From DATNIB01 sp035604685 (GTDB lineage: Bacteria; Actinomycetota; Acidimicrobiia; Acidimicrobiales; RAAP-2), in contig DATNIB010000064.1 of assembly GCA_035604685.1 (NCBI GenBank), forward strand, positions 1 through 20,038: DNA of 20,038 nt, written 5' to 3'. The position numbers and the translations under genes were made by a program. Shown piece after piece: positions 4,754 to 13,700 of the stretch. The number at the start of each line of letters is the position of its first letter. Position 1 is the stretch's first letter. The notes beneath the pieces were generated by a model. That model was not told the origin of the DNA and made no database searches. It saw only the letters and a list, made by a program, of their open reading frames with translations.

Positions 4754-7444
4754 TCAGGTGTGCGCGAGGCGGGCCGTGGCGAAGCCGAAGGGCCGGAGCT
4801 CGAACTGGCCCTCGAAGGGTTGAAGGGGGCGCCCGCGCAGGTCGACCAGCCACCCGGCCGCCGTGCCGAGACGCACCGTGGCCGTGGTCTCCGTCGGGTT
4901 GTAGACGCGCACCTCGAGGCAGCCGGCCTCGCGGCGGAGCGCGCTGAGCCGCGCCCCCTCGAGGATGAGATGGCTACCCTCTGGGCCCCGGTGGCCGCCC
5001 CCCAGTGACTCGACCACCTCGAGCGGGGTGAGGAAGTCCTCGGCCAGGTCGAACGGGTCGACCGCGCCGACAGCCAGCGCGTAGCGCGTCTCGACGCGCC
5101 GTCCGACCATCTGGAGGCCCCCCACCTCGCGGAGCGGTCCCGCCGGGACAGGGCGGTAGGTCATGCCGACCCCCGAGAGGAGGCCCGTGGCGCGCAGCAC
5201 GGTGAGCGCCAGGGTGTGCGCCCGGTCGCCGTCGGGCCCGGGCTCGATGTCGATGAGCTCGTACTCGTGGACCCCGAGATGGCACACGGTGAGCCCGCCG
5301 GCCCGGACGAAGCGAAGGGCGGGGAAGGTGGGCAGGCCTCGCTCTTCGGCCCGACCCTCCATCTCAAGGCCGCGCCGGACGGTGCCGAACGCGGTCTCGG
5401 CCTCGGAGCCGGCGGCGGGCTCGGGCAGCGGGAGGTGGACCCGGAGCCGGTGATCGCGCGACTGGTTCACGAAGGAGGTGGTGACGCGCACGAGCGGGTC
5501 GTCTGCGTGCACTTCGACCGTCGTGGTCACCTCGACCTCGAGGCTGCCGACGCGCCCGCCCGCGTGGTCGGCCCCTGCGGGCCAGTCGTAGTGGGCGGTC
5601 ACCGACGCGCGGGCGCGGACCGGTCCGCGCTCGAGCACCTCGAGCGCGACGCGCGTCGGCGCGTCGACGAAGCGGTCGGCCTGGGGTGGGGAGTAGTTGT
5701 AGGAATCGCCGACGTCGCCGCCGTCCACCAGCCGGCCGTAGCCCGCGACGCCATCGAGCGAGAAGGTCCCATCGGTGGCGTTCACGACGACGGTCACCAG
5801 CCCGTTGCGCAGCACCACCGAGTCGGGTGGTCCCTCCGCGGCCTCCCCATCGACGCCGACGACCGCGATCGCGGCCGGGTGTTCGAGGCGGGCCGGCCGA
5901 ACGGCCGCCCACCCGAGTCCGGGCACCGCCTCGACGCGCGTTGCCACCCGGCGGATCGGCGGCTGGTCGAGCGTGATCCGAACGGAGGTGCCCGGTCGGG
6001 CCGACAGGCGCGCGCTCAGGTTCTCCTTCAGCGCCCGGATCGGCACGCCGGGGAGTTCCTTGTCGCCGACGAGGACCGTGACGTCGATCCCGGTCTCGTC
6101 CTCTTCGATCCGGACGTCGTGGATCCAGGCCCCGTCGTCGATCCTCGTCCCCTGGAGGATCCCGAGGACCGCTTGGACGGCCCCCGAGTCGAGCGTGAGC
6201 GTGCCGGGGAGGGCCGTCCGTTGGGAGATCACCTGTTCATCGGGTCCGGGCGTGCTGCCCGCCATGATGGCCTCGACGACCCCGGGCCGGGTGCGGGGCA
6301 GCGGGTTCACGACGACGGGGCCGGCCTCGGCCATCGTCGCGGCGAACGCCGACAGCGCCCGCTGTGCGATGCCGTCGCCGATCTGGCGGGTCTCGGCGAA
6401 CCGGTGGAGCACGGCGTCGACGACGTCGTCAACCGAGCAGGCGCAGATGGAGTCGTGCGCGGCGTTGCGCACGACGTCCTTCCAGGCCACCTCGAGCAGC
6501 CGGGCCGGCCAGCGCTCGGCCGGTCCGAAGAGCGCCGCGTACGGTTCGCCTCGGCGCTCGAGGGCGATCTCGCTTAGCGCGGCGGCGTGCTTCACGTCGA
6601 CCCGGTTGGACGTCACCCCCATGAGGACGTTGGCCCGCGCACCCGAGCGCAGCTCTCCGCGGTGACGGCGCAGCCCCTCTCGTTGCACGGTGGCCAGGTA
6701 GTCGGGAAGCGAGGTGATCTCGAGGCGGAAGTCGTCCTGGAGCTCGTTGGCCTCGGCCAGCACCCGACCGAGACCGGGCTGCGGGTGCAGGTGGTCCGAC
6801 CCGTTCATGACGAGCAGCCCGTCGATCAGGAATGGGCGCACCTCCTCCTCCAAGGCGCTCACCCGCCGGGCGAGCGCCTTGGCGTCCTCGGGCAGCTCGG
6901 CGCCGTTGGAGTAGCCGGCGACGAGGTACTCGGCTCGCACCGATGAGCCGTCCGGTGCCTCCCAGTCGAAGCCGGTGCTCGTGATGTCCGACGGGACCCC
7001 GCGCCAGACCACCGCGTCGGCGAAGCCGGCCTGCGCCAGGATCTGGGGCATCTGGGCGAGGTGGCCGAACATGTCGGGGAGGTAGCCGATCGGCATCGCC
7101 CCGCCGAAGGCGCCGGCCCGTTCGAGGCCGAGCTGCAGGTCGCGCACGATGGTCTCGGCCGAGACCAAGAACTCGTCCATGAGGATGTACCAGGGGCCCA
7201 TCGTGAGGCGCCCGGCGGTCGCCAGGTGGCGGATCCGCTCCTCGCCTTCGGGACGGATCTCGACGTAGTCGTCGACGACGGCCATCTGGCCGTCGAGCAG
7301 GAAGGAGCGGTACGAGGGGTCGCGTTCGAGCAGGTCGAGCAGCTCGTCGAGCACGTCGAGCAGGTTGAGGCGGAACTCCTGGAACGGGGCGTACCACTCG
7401 CGGTCCCAGTGGGTGTGCGGCACGATGGCCACGCGGCGGGGCAT
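4754..7444 (-). CDS. Glycoside hydrolase family 38 alpha-mannosidase (MngB-like)
   Basis: The 896-aa protein opens with VPHTHWDREWY (zinc ligands H12, D14). It continues with IGYLPDMFGHLAQMPQIL, where D124 is the expected nucleophile, then MNGSDHLHPQP, and NAAHDSICACSVDD with the zinc ligand H330. The C-terminal half is the beta-sandwich region of the family. GH38 enzymes cleave alpha-mannosides with retention; bacterial members act on mannosylglycerate, its 6-phosphate or glycan fragments. There is no signal peptide, so it is cytosolic. The length is normal for MngB-type enzymes. The ATG follows TAGTCT by 6 nt (leaderless). It is divergent from an RpiB-like isomerase gene 73 nt away, which may process its product; that link is inference. 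Confidence 0.93.
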   Translation of the reverse strand: MPRRVAIVPHTHWDREWYAPFQEFRLNLLDVLDELLDLLERDPSYRSFLLDGQMAVVDDYVEIRPEGEERIRHLATAGRLTMGPWYILMDEFLVSAETIVRDLQLGLERAGAFGGAMPIGYLPDMFGHLAQMPQILAQAGFADAVVWRGVPSDITSTGFDWEAPDGSSVRAEYLVAGYSNGAELPEDAKALARRVSALEEEVRPFLIDGLLVMNGSDHLHPQPGLGRVLAEANELQDDFRLEITSLPDYLATVQREGLRRHRGELRSGARANVLMGVTSNRVDVKHAAALSEIALERRGEPYAALFGPAERWPARLLEVAWKDVVRNAAHDSICACSVDDVVDAVLHRFAETRQIGDGIAQRALSAFAATMAEAGPVVVNPLPRTRPGVVEAIMAGSTPGPDEQVISQRTALPGTLTLDSGAVQAVLGILQGTRIDDGAWIHDVRIEEDETGIDVTVLVGDKELPGVPIRALKENLSARLSARPGTSVRITLDQPPIRRVATRVEAVPGLGWAAVRPARLEHPAAIAVVGVDGEAAEGPPDSVVLRNGLVTVVVNATDGTFSLDGVAGYGRLVDGGDVGDSYNYSPPQADRFVDAPTRVALEVLERGPVRARASVTAHYDWPAGADHAGGRVGSLEVEVTTTVEVHADDPLVRVTTSFVNQSRDHRLRVHLPLPEPAAGSEAETAFGTVRRGLEMEGRAEERGLPTFPALRFVRAGGLTVCHLGVHEYELIDIEPGPDGDRAHTLALTVLRATGLLSGVGMTYRPVPAGPLREVGGLQMVGRRVETRYALAVGAVDPFDLAEDFLTPLEVVESLGGGHRGPEGSHLILEGARLSALRREAGCLEVRVYNPTETTATVRLGTAAGWLVDLRGRPLQPFEGQFELRPFGFATARLAHT

Positions 7445-7450
7445 GCGGCC

Positions 7451-7456
7451 AGACTA
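7451..7456 (-). promoter_or_regulatory. -10 box of the mannosidase gene, leaderless type
   Basis: TAGTCT on the - strand ends 6 nt before the ATG at 7444. No convincing -35 is visible. Confidence 0.5.
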
Positions 7457-7505
7457 CGGCGGAGGCCCTGGACTGACGAACCGCGGTGGTCGAGCGCCCC
7501 TTGAG

Positions 7506-7511
7506 TACCGT
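7506..7511 (+). promoter_or_regulatory. -10 box of the rpiB-like gene, leaderless type
   Basis: TACCGT ends 6 nt before the GTG at 7518, and no ribosome site precedes that GTG. The divergent mannosidase -10 is about 50 nt away, so the two promoters share one control region. Confidence 0.5.
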
Positions 7512-7517
7512 GAGACC

Positions 7518-7961
7518 GTGCGCATCGCCTTCGGCACGGACGAGCGGACCCCGCTCACTGATGCCGTCGTCCGCGATCTGCGCGCGGTGGGCCACGTAGT
7601 CCTCGTGCTGGCAGACGGGGCGGCCTGGCCTGAGGTGGGGGCGGCGGTCGGCGAGGCGGTCGGGACGGGGGCGGCGTCGGTCGGGGTGGTCTGCTGCACC
7701 ACCGGCACCGGGGTGTCCATCGCCGCCAACAAGGTGCCGGGCGTCCGGGCCGCCCTCTGCACGGACGCCGCCACGGCCGTCGGGGCGCGCCGCTGGAACG
7801 ACGCCAACGTGCTCGCCTTCGGGCTCCGCCTCACCACCGAGCCAGTCGCCGCCGAAATGATGGAGGCCTTCCTTACCACCGCCTTCGACGACAGCGAGCG
7901 GGACGCCGTCGGCCGGGTTGACGCGATCGGGGTGGCGCCGCCGTCCCGACCGGGCCGATGA
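7518..7961 (+). CDS. RpiB/LacAB-family sugar-phosphate isomerase, divergent active site
   Basis: The 147-aa protein aligns with ribose-5-phosphate isomerase B. It has MRIAFGTD at the N-terminus, VVCCTTGTGVSIAANKVPGVRAALC with the catalytic-type Cys60, and WNDANVLAFGLRL. RpiB interconverts ribose 5-phosphate and ribulose 5-phosphate; LacA/B act on galactose 6-phosphate. Here the usual DHxG near residue 8 is DERT, the DYP motif is absent, and the ring-opening His of the xHNDxN motif is Trp93. Substrate or activity probably differs from standard RpiB. I choose GTG 7518, since it starts exactly at the family N-terminus and follows TACCGT by 6 nt; in-frame starts back to 7365 would run into the mannosidase gene. 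Its stop overlaps the rnhB start by 4 nt (ATGA). Confidence 0.85.
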   Translation: MRIAFGTDERTPLTDAVVRDLRAVGHVVLVLADGAAWPEVGAAVGEAVGTGAASVGVVCCTTGTGVSIAANKVPGVRAALCTDAATAVGARRWNDANVLAFGLRLTTEPVAAEMMEAFLTTAFDDSERDAVGRVDAIGVAPPSRPGR

Positions 7962-8779
7962 CGACGACCGTCCCGCCGGCCAATCCGTTGAGCGAACCGC
8001 GCGCGCCCGGTCGTCGAGGCGCGGCCACCGTCTCGAAGAGCCCGCGGAGTGGCCCCCCCGGTGGGGTGCGTCCGACCCTCGTGCAGGAGCGGCGGCTCTG
8101 GCGATCCGGTCACGAGTGGGTGGCCGGCATCGACGAGGTCGGGCGCGGTGCCTGGGCCGGCCCGCTGAGCGTCGGGGTCGCCGTCGTGCGTCCCGGCGCG
8201 CGGATGCCGTCGGTGCCCAAGTGGCTGCGGGACTCCAAGATGCTGCCCGAGGAACGCCGGGAGGCGATCTTCGAGGAGGTGGCGGCCTGGTGTGCGGCCT
8301 GGGCCGTTGGGCACGCCAGCGCGGCGGAGTGCGACCGGTGGGGGATGACCGCGGCGCAGCGCCTCGCCACCTACCGCGCGCTGGCGTGCGTGGCGATCGC
8401 TCCCGACGCGGTGGTGCTCGATGGGCCCTACGACTTCGTGAAGGACCGGACCCCGCAGCTACCCGGGCTGGCGCTCGAGCCCGGAGAGCCGAACCCGGCG
8501 TGGTTGTCCCTCCCCCAGGTGGTGCTGCCGCGCATCGTCCTCCCCATGATCGACGCCGACCAGCACTGCGCGGCGGTGTCGGCGGCGTCGGTCTTGGCCA
8601 AGGTGGTCCGGGACCGGCTGATGCGGGCCGAAGCCGAACACTTTCCCGCCTACGAGTTCGAGCGCAACAAGGGCTACCCGTCGCCGACCCACAAGTTCGC
8701 GCTGCGCGGCTACGGCCTGTCGGTCATCCACCGCCGTAGCTGGGCGTTCGTGGCCGGGGTGCCCTGGAGGGTCACCTGA
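7958..8779 (+). CDS. rnhB: Ribonuclease HII
   Basis: The 273-aa protein has GIDEVGRGAWAGPLSVGV (D59, E60), RDSKMLP, VVLDGPYDF (D155), and DQHCAAVSAASVLAKVVRDR (D201), followed by YEFERNKGYPSPTHKFAL. These are the RNase HII catalytic and substrate motifs. The enzyme nicks RNA in RNA-DNA hybrids and at single ribonucleotides in DNA, in the cytosol. The ATG overlaps the isomerase stop (ATGA), so translation is coupled. About 45 Pro/Arg/Gly-rich residues precede the catalytic domain, which is longer than in most family members. A later start such as GTG 8066 is possible but lacks a ribosome site. Position 64 is Gly as usual, and the following WAGP replaces the more common LAGP. Confidence 0.94.
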   Translation: MTTTVPPANPLSEPRAPGRRGAATVSKSPRSGPPGGVRPTLVQERRLWRSGHEWVAGIDEVGRGAWAGPLSVGVAVVRPGARMPSVPKWLRDSKMLPEERREAIFEEVAAWCAAWAVGHASAAECDRWGMTAAQRLATYRALACVAIAPDAVVLDGPYDFVKDRTPQLPGLALEPGEPNPAWLSLPQVVLPRIVLPMIDADQHCAAVSAASVLAKVVRDRLMRAEAEHFPAYEFERNKGYPSPTHKFALRGYGLSVIHRRSWAFVAGVPWRVT

Positions 8780-8832
8780 GGCCGGCGGGCGTGCGAGGCG
8801 CCGTCTCAGGGGACGTGGGACGGCCACCCTCC

Positions 8833-8838
8833 TAGACT
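8833..8838 (+). promoter_or_regulatory. -10 box upstream of the DMT-type gene
   Basis: TAGACT ends 12 nt before the ATG at 8851, giving a predicted leader of only about 5 nt. No ribosome site lies in between. The preceding GCCGTC/GACGGC dyad (8800-8805, 8819-8824) may terminate rnhB or overlap the -35. Confidence 0.4.
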
Positions 8839-8850
8839 GCGGCCGGTCCG

Positions 8851-9786
8851 ATGGTCTACCTCCTGGCTCTTGGCGCCTCAGTGGCGAACGCGCTCACGAG
8901 CATCCTGCAACGGATGGGTGTCCAGGACGCGCCCGACGACGTGCGTCTCCGGCTGCGACTCATGGGCCACGCACTCCGGCGCCGGATCTGGATCGTCGGG
9001 TTCCTCCTCATGGTCCTGTCCTTCGTCATGCAGGCCAGCGCCCTGCACTTCGGCCGGCTCACCCAGGTGCAGCCGATCCTCACCACCGAGCTCTTGTTCC
9101 TGGTCCTCATCCTCGGCACCCGGTTCCGCTTCCATATCGGCCCTCGCGAGTGGCTCGGCGTGCTGGCCGCCAGCGCCGGACTCGCCGGCTTCCTCATCTT
9201 CGCCTCGCCGACGGGTGGCAACGTGGTCCCGAACACCGACGGTTGGCTCGAGGTCGGCCTCTCCTGCGGGGCCGTCGCGGGGATCGCGGTGCTCCTCGCG
9301 CTGCGTGGGCCCCGGTGGTGGCGGGCGGCCATGTTCGGCGTCGCGGCCGCGGTCGGGTTCGCCTTCACCGCCTCGCTGACCAAGGTCGTGTCCGACTACG
9401 CGTTCCACGACTGGGCATCGATCGTCCGCCACTGGGAGACCTACGCGCTGGCCGGCTGCGGCATGCTCTCGGTCTTCCTGGCGCAGAACGCGTTCCACGC
9501 CGGCCCCATCGCCGCCTCGCAGGGGACCCTCGTCATGGTCGATCCATTGGCCAGCATCTTGATCGGGGTGGAGCTCTTCGGGGACCAGCTCCGCACGTCG
9601 GGGGCCTGGGGCCCGCTGGAGGCGTTGTCGCTGCTCACCTTGTTCGCCGGCGCCTACTCGCTGTGTCGGTCGCCGCTGGTGCGCGGGGTGAAGGGCGAGG
9701 ACCACCGCGAGCGCGACCTGCTCGCCTACCAACCCCGCAACGCCGCGTCCCGGCCACCCACGCCGGCGGTTCCCCCCTCGGCCTGA
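8851..9786 (+). CDS. DMT-superfamily (EamA/NIPA-like) integral membrane protein
   Basis: The 311-aa protein has at least nine hydrophobic segments, for example residues about 3-20, 48-68, 74-93, 104-122 and later ones to about 285. A cytosolic-looking basic stretch (VRLRLRLMGHALRRRIW) lies between helices 1 and 2, and a polar Pro/Arg-rich tail follows the last helix. The HFGRLTQVQPILTTELLFLVLIL and AAS(Q)GTLVMVDPLASILIGVELFGD segments resemble the two halves of drug/metabolite transporter proteins; NIPA-type magnesium carriers are relatives. The substrate cannot be told. It lies 71 nt after rnhB with its own -10 box, and ends 22 nt from a convergent hydrolase gene. Confidence 0.85.
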   Translation: MVYLLALGASVANALTSILQRMGVQDAPDDVRLRLRLMGHALRRRIWIVGFLLMVLSFVMQASALHFGRLTQVQPILTTELLFLVLILGTRFRFHIGPREWLGVLAASAGLAGFLIFASPTGGNVVPNTDGWLEVGLSCGAVAGIAVLLALRGPRWWRAAMFGVAAAVGFAFTASLTKVVSDYAFHDWASIVRHWETYALAGCGMLSVFLAQNAFHAGPIAASQGTLVMVDPLASILIGVELFGDQLRTSGAWGPLEALSLLTLFAGAYSLCRSPLVRGVKGEDHRERDLLAYQPRNAASRPPTPAVPPSA

Positions 9787-9808
9787 ACCGGCTCGGGCGT
9801 CGGGCGCG

Positions 9809-10627
9809 CTACCCGGCGCCCCGCGCCGGCGCGCCGAGCTCGACGGCTCGCCGGACGAAGAGCGCGAACGCGTCGGGATGCGTGAGATGGGCGCCGTGCC
9901 CGGCCGCGTCGATGACGAGCCCCTCGGCGCCCGGCACGTGCTCCAGCAGCCAGTCGTGGGCCGCGCGGTGGCGGGCGTCGCTCCGGTCGCCCCCCACGCC
10001 GAAGAGCGCGGGAACGCTGAGCTGCGTCACGTCGAACATCGCGCCGCCGCGCAGCGAACGGAGCTCGGTCATGAGGGCCGGACCGTCCGCCAGGCGGTCG
10101 GCGCGTGCTGCGTCGGCGAGCCCCTCCCAGGTGCTGTCGCCGGCTTGGCGACGGAAGAAGTTCTCGACCATCGCGTCGGCGTCGTCGGTCAATGGGGTCC
10201 AGGACGGCACCGGCGGCCCGTCGCCCGGTTCCTCGTCCGGGAGCCACGGCACGGGCGGCTCGTAGGCGGCGATCGACGCGAACAGCTCGGGCGCCCTCAG
10301 TGCCGCCCCCATGGTCACCACGCCGCCCAGGCTGTGGCCGACCACCGTGGCCGGTTTCCCGTCGCCGACCGCCGCCCGCACAACGCCGAGGAGGTCGTCG
10401 ATATGGCCCGGCACGTCGACCGGGGCGTCCTCGCTGCGCGACGACTGGTAGCCGCGGCGGTCGTACGCCACGACCCGCATGTCGGGGAGTCGCATGATGG
10501 TGCGGCGAAAGCTGTTGGCCCGGTCCAAGGTGCCGTGGACGAGGACGACCAGTGGGGCGTCGGGGTCGAGCGGGGTGTCCCCCGGAAACGGGTACTGCAC
10601 GACGTGGAGGCCGGGAGGAAATGCCAT
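9809..10627 (-). CDS. Alpha/beta-fold hydrolase
   Basis: The 272-aa protein has the family layout: VVLVHGTLD (oxyanion-hole HG at 31-32), AYDRRGYQSS, the nucleophile elbow VVGHSLGG (S99), a probable acid in VGGDRSD (D214) and the histidine in DAAGHGAHLTHPDAF (H244). It has no signal peptide or membrane helix and is cytosolic. The family includes esterases, lipases, epoxide hydrolases and haloperoxidase-like enzymes; the substrate is not evident. I start it at the ATG at 10627, where TAGCGT lies 7 nt upstream; the frame extends further only into the kgd gene. It is divergent from kgd across about 100 nt. Confidence 0.9.
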   Translation of the reverse strand: MAFPPGLHVVQYPFPGDTPLDPDAPLVVLVHGTLDRANSFRRTIMRLPDMRVVAYDRRGYQSSRSEDAPVDVPGHIDDLLGVVRAAVGDGKPATVVGHSLGGVVTMGAALRAPELFASIAAYEPPVPWLPDEEPGDGPPVPSWTPLTDDADAMVENFFRRQAGDSTWEGLADAARADRLADGPALMTELRSLRGGAMFDVTQLSVPALFGVGGDRSDARHRAAHDWLLEHVPGAEGLVIDAAGHGAHLTHPDAFALFVRRAVELGAPARGAG

Positions 10628-10634
10628 CGGCGGG

Positions 10635-10640
10635 ACGCTA
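10635..10640 (-). promoter_or_regulatory. -10 box of the hydrolase gene, leaderless type
   Basis: TAGCGT on the - strand ends 7 nt before the ATG at 10627. Just upstream lies a 7-bp C/G stem (10644-10650 with 10657-10663), where a -35 would be expected; it may bind a regulator or be compositional. Confidence 0.45.
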
Positions 10641-10716
10641 CCGCGCCCCCCCGCACGGGGGCGGTCTCGGCGGGCGTAACCGCCCCGCGAGATGCTTCGG
10701 GCCAGGTCAGGGCCGG

Positions 10717-10722
10717 TAGGCT
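10717..10722 (+). promoter_or_regulatory. -10 box of kgd, leaderless type
   Basis: TAGGCT ends 6 nt before the ATG at 10729. The intervening ggaacg is not a convincing ribosome site at that distance. No clear -35 is visible. Confidence 0.5.
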
Positions 10723-10728
10723 GGAACG

Positions 10729-13700
10729 ATGACCGACGCGAGAACCAATGGACGCGTCGCGGAGCCGCCGCCGCCCCCCAACGCAGCATCGGGGTCGTTC
10801 GGGCCCAACGCGTGGCTGGTCGAAGACATGTACGACCGGTATCTGGTCGAGCCGGCATCGGTCGGGGAGAGCTGGCGGGAGTTTTTCAGCGGCTCCCGGC
10901 TTGGTCCGGCGCCGCAGCCACACGTGGTCGAGGCGCCGCCGTCGGTCGCTCCGAGCGAGGTCGTCACCTCCGTGCCGGCCAACGGTGCGGGGCGGGTAGC
11001 GATCGAGGTCGCGTCGGCGCCCGTGGCCGCGCCGGTGTCGCCGAGCGGCCCAGCCCCGACGGAGACCCCGACCCATTCGCTCGAGGCGATCCCGGCGCCG
11101 CCGGCCGAGCCAGCGCGAACCGAGGCCGCGGTTCGCGCCGAACCGGGCGCTGCACCCGACGCGGCGGTCCCGCTCCGGGGGGCGGCCTCGCGGCTGGCGG
11201 CCAACATGCAGGCCAGTCTCGGGATGCCGACCGCCACGAGCGTGCGCGCGGTGCCCGCCCGTCTGCTCGAAGTGAACCGGCAGATCCTGAACAACCAGTT
11301 GGCCCGGACGACCGGTGCCAAGGTCAGCTTCACGCACCTCATCGGCTACGCCGTCGTGCGCGCCCTGAAGGAAGTACCCGCGCTCAACGCCGCCTTCGTC
11401 GAGGACGTCGACGGTAGGGGTACGACCGGGATCGTGCGCCACCAGCACGTGGGGCTCGGCCTGGCGGTCGACGTCGAGAAGTCCGACGGGTCGCGCACTC
11501 TGCTCGTTCCCTGCGTGCGAGCCGCCGACACCCTCGATTTCCGGGCCTTCGTGCTCGCCTACGAGGAGCTGATCGCCAAGGTGCACGCCAACCGGATCAC
11601 GCCCGAAGACTTCGCCGGGACCACCGTCAGCCTGACCAACCCCGGGACCCTCGGCACCGTGCAGTCGGTTCCGAGGCTCATGCCGGGCCAGGGGGCGATC
11701 ATCGGGGTCGGCGCGCTCGGCTACCCGGCCGGGTTCGAGGCGGCCGACCCGAGGGTCATCGCCGAGCTTGGCCTCGGGAAGGTGCTCACGATCACCTCGA
11801 CCTACGACCACCGGATCATCCAGGGGGCCGAGTCGGGCGTCTTCTTGGGCAAGGTCGCCGAGTACCTGACCGGCCAGCACGGCTTCTACGACGACGTGTT
11901 CGCGGCCATGGGCGTTCCCTACGAGCCCGCCCGCTGGCGGACCGACGGCTCGGCCGCCGACGACATGACCGAAGAGGACCACGGAGGTCTGGTCAAGCAG
12001 ATCCGGGTCCAGACGCTGATCAACATGTACCGCGTGCGCGGCCACCTGATGGCGCATCTCGACCCGCTGACCGCGCTCCCGCCGCAGGTCCACCCCGAGC
12101 TCGACCCGTTGACCTACGGACTCACCATCTGGGACCTGCCGCGCCGATTCGTAGTGGACGGCCTGGCGGGACGTGACGTGGCGCCGCTCGAGGAGATCCT
12201 CCACCTGCTGCGAGACGCGTACTGCCGGACCATCGGTATCGAGTACATGCACATCCAAGATCCCGACCAGAAGCGCTGGATCCAGAGCCAGATAGAGGGG
12301 GTCGTCGCCACCATCGGGCACGAAGAGCAGCACCACATCCTCGGGCGCCTGAACGCGGCCGAGGCGTTCGAACGGTTCTTGCACACCCGCTACGTGGGCC
12401 AGAAGCGCTTCGGTCTGGAGGGCGCGGAGTCGACGATCGTCCTGCTCGACACGATCCTCGACGAGGCCATCGCCGCGGGCTGCGTCGAGGTGGTCATGGG
12501 GATGGCCCACCGGGGCCGCCTGAACGTGCTGGCCAACATCGTGGGCAAGTCCTACCGGGAGATCTTCGAGGAGTTCGAGGGCAATCTCGATCCCGAGTCG
12601 GTGCAGGGTTCGGGCGACGTGAAGTACCACAAGGGGGCTCACGGCACGTTCCACGGGCGCTCGGGCGCCCAGCTGGCCGTCACCATGGCCTCCAACCCCT
12701 CCCACCTCGAGGCGGTCGATCCGGTCGTCGAGGGGATGGCGCGGGCCAAGCAGGACCGCGTCGTCTCTCGGGCCCCCGGTGACGCCGCGCCGGCGACCGA
12801 GGGGGTCTTCGAGTGCCCGATCCTCCCGCTCCTCATCCACGGCGACGCCGCCTTCGCCGGGCAGGGGGTCGTGGCCGAGACGCTCAACCTCTCCGGCCTC
12901 TCCGGCTACCGCACCGGCGGGACGGTCCACGTCGTCATCAACAACCAGCTGGGCTTCACGACCGCGCCCGAGGCGGCGCGCACCTCGGTCTACCCGACCG
13001 ACGTGGCCAAGATGGTCCAGTCCCCGATCTTCCACGTGAACGCCGACGACCCCGAGGCCTGCGTCCGCGTGGCCCGCCTGGCCTTCGGGTTCCGCCAGCG
13101 GTTCCACAAGGATGTGGTCATCGACCTCGTCTGCTACCGCCTGCACGGGCACAACGAGGGGGACGACCCGAGCTACAGCCAGCCGCTCATGTACCAGCGC
13201 ATCGACGCCAAGCAGTCCGTCCGCCAGCTCTACACCGAGACCCTGGTGCGCCGCGGCGACATCACGCTCGAGGAGGCCGATCAGGCCCTGGAGGACTTCA
13301 ACGGGCACCTGCAGCGGGCGCTCGACGAGGTGCGCTCGGAGACGCCGACGGTGGCCGTGCTGCAGACGCCCTACGAGGACGACCGCGACGGGCCGGGCGT
13401 CCCCACGGGCGTCGACGGCGGGTTGCTGCGAGCCCTGGCGAGCCTCACGCGGACCGTTCCGGACGGGTTCACCATCCACCCGAAGTTGGAGCGCCAGTTC
13501 GCGCAGCGCGACGCGCTGGTCGCCTCCGGGCGGGTGGACTGGGCGCTGGCCGAGGCGCTGGCCATGGGGTCACTCTTGGTCGAGGGCGTCGACGTCCGGC
13601 TCACCGGGCAGGACACCCGCCGCGGCACCTTCAGCCAGCGCCATGCCGTCCTGGTCGACTACCACGACGGCCGCGAGCACGTGCCGCTCACCCACGTCGG

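Noticed and set aside
5216..6577. A 453-codon open frame antisense to the mannosidase
   Set aside because: GH38 motifs on the other strand account for this DNA. The antisense peptide is Asp/Gly/Val/Arg-rich noise.
10315..13479. A 1054-codon open frame antisense to kgd
   Set aside because: It is the reverse-strand shadow of kgd, kept open by high GC. The peptide is repetitive His/Asp/Val/Arg-rich without domains, and kgd motifs fully explain the DNA.
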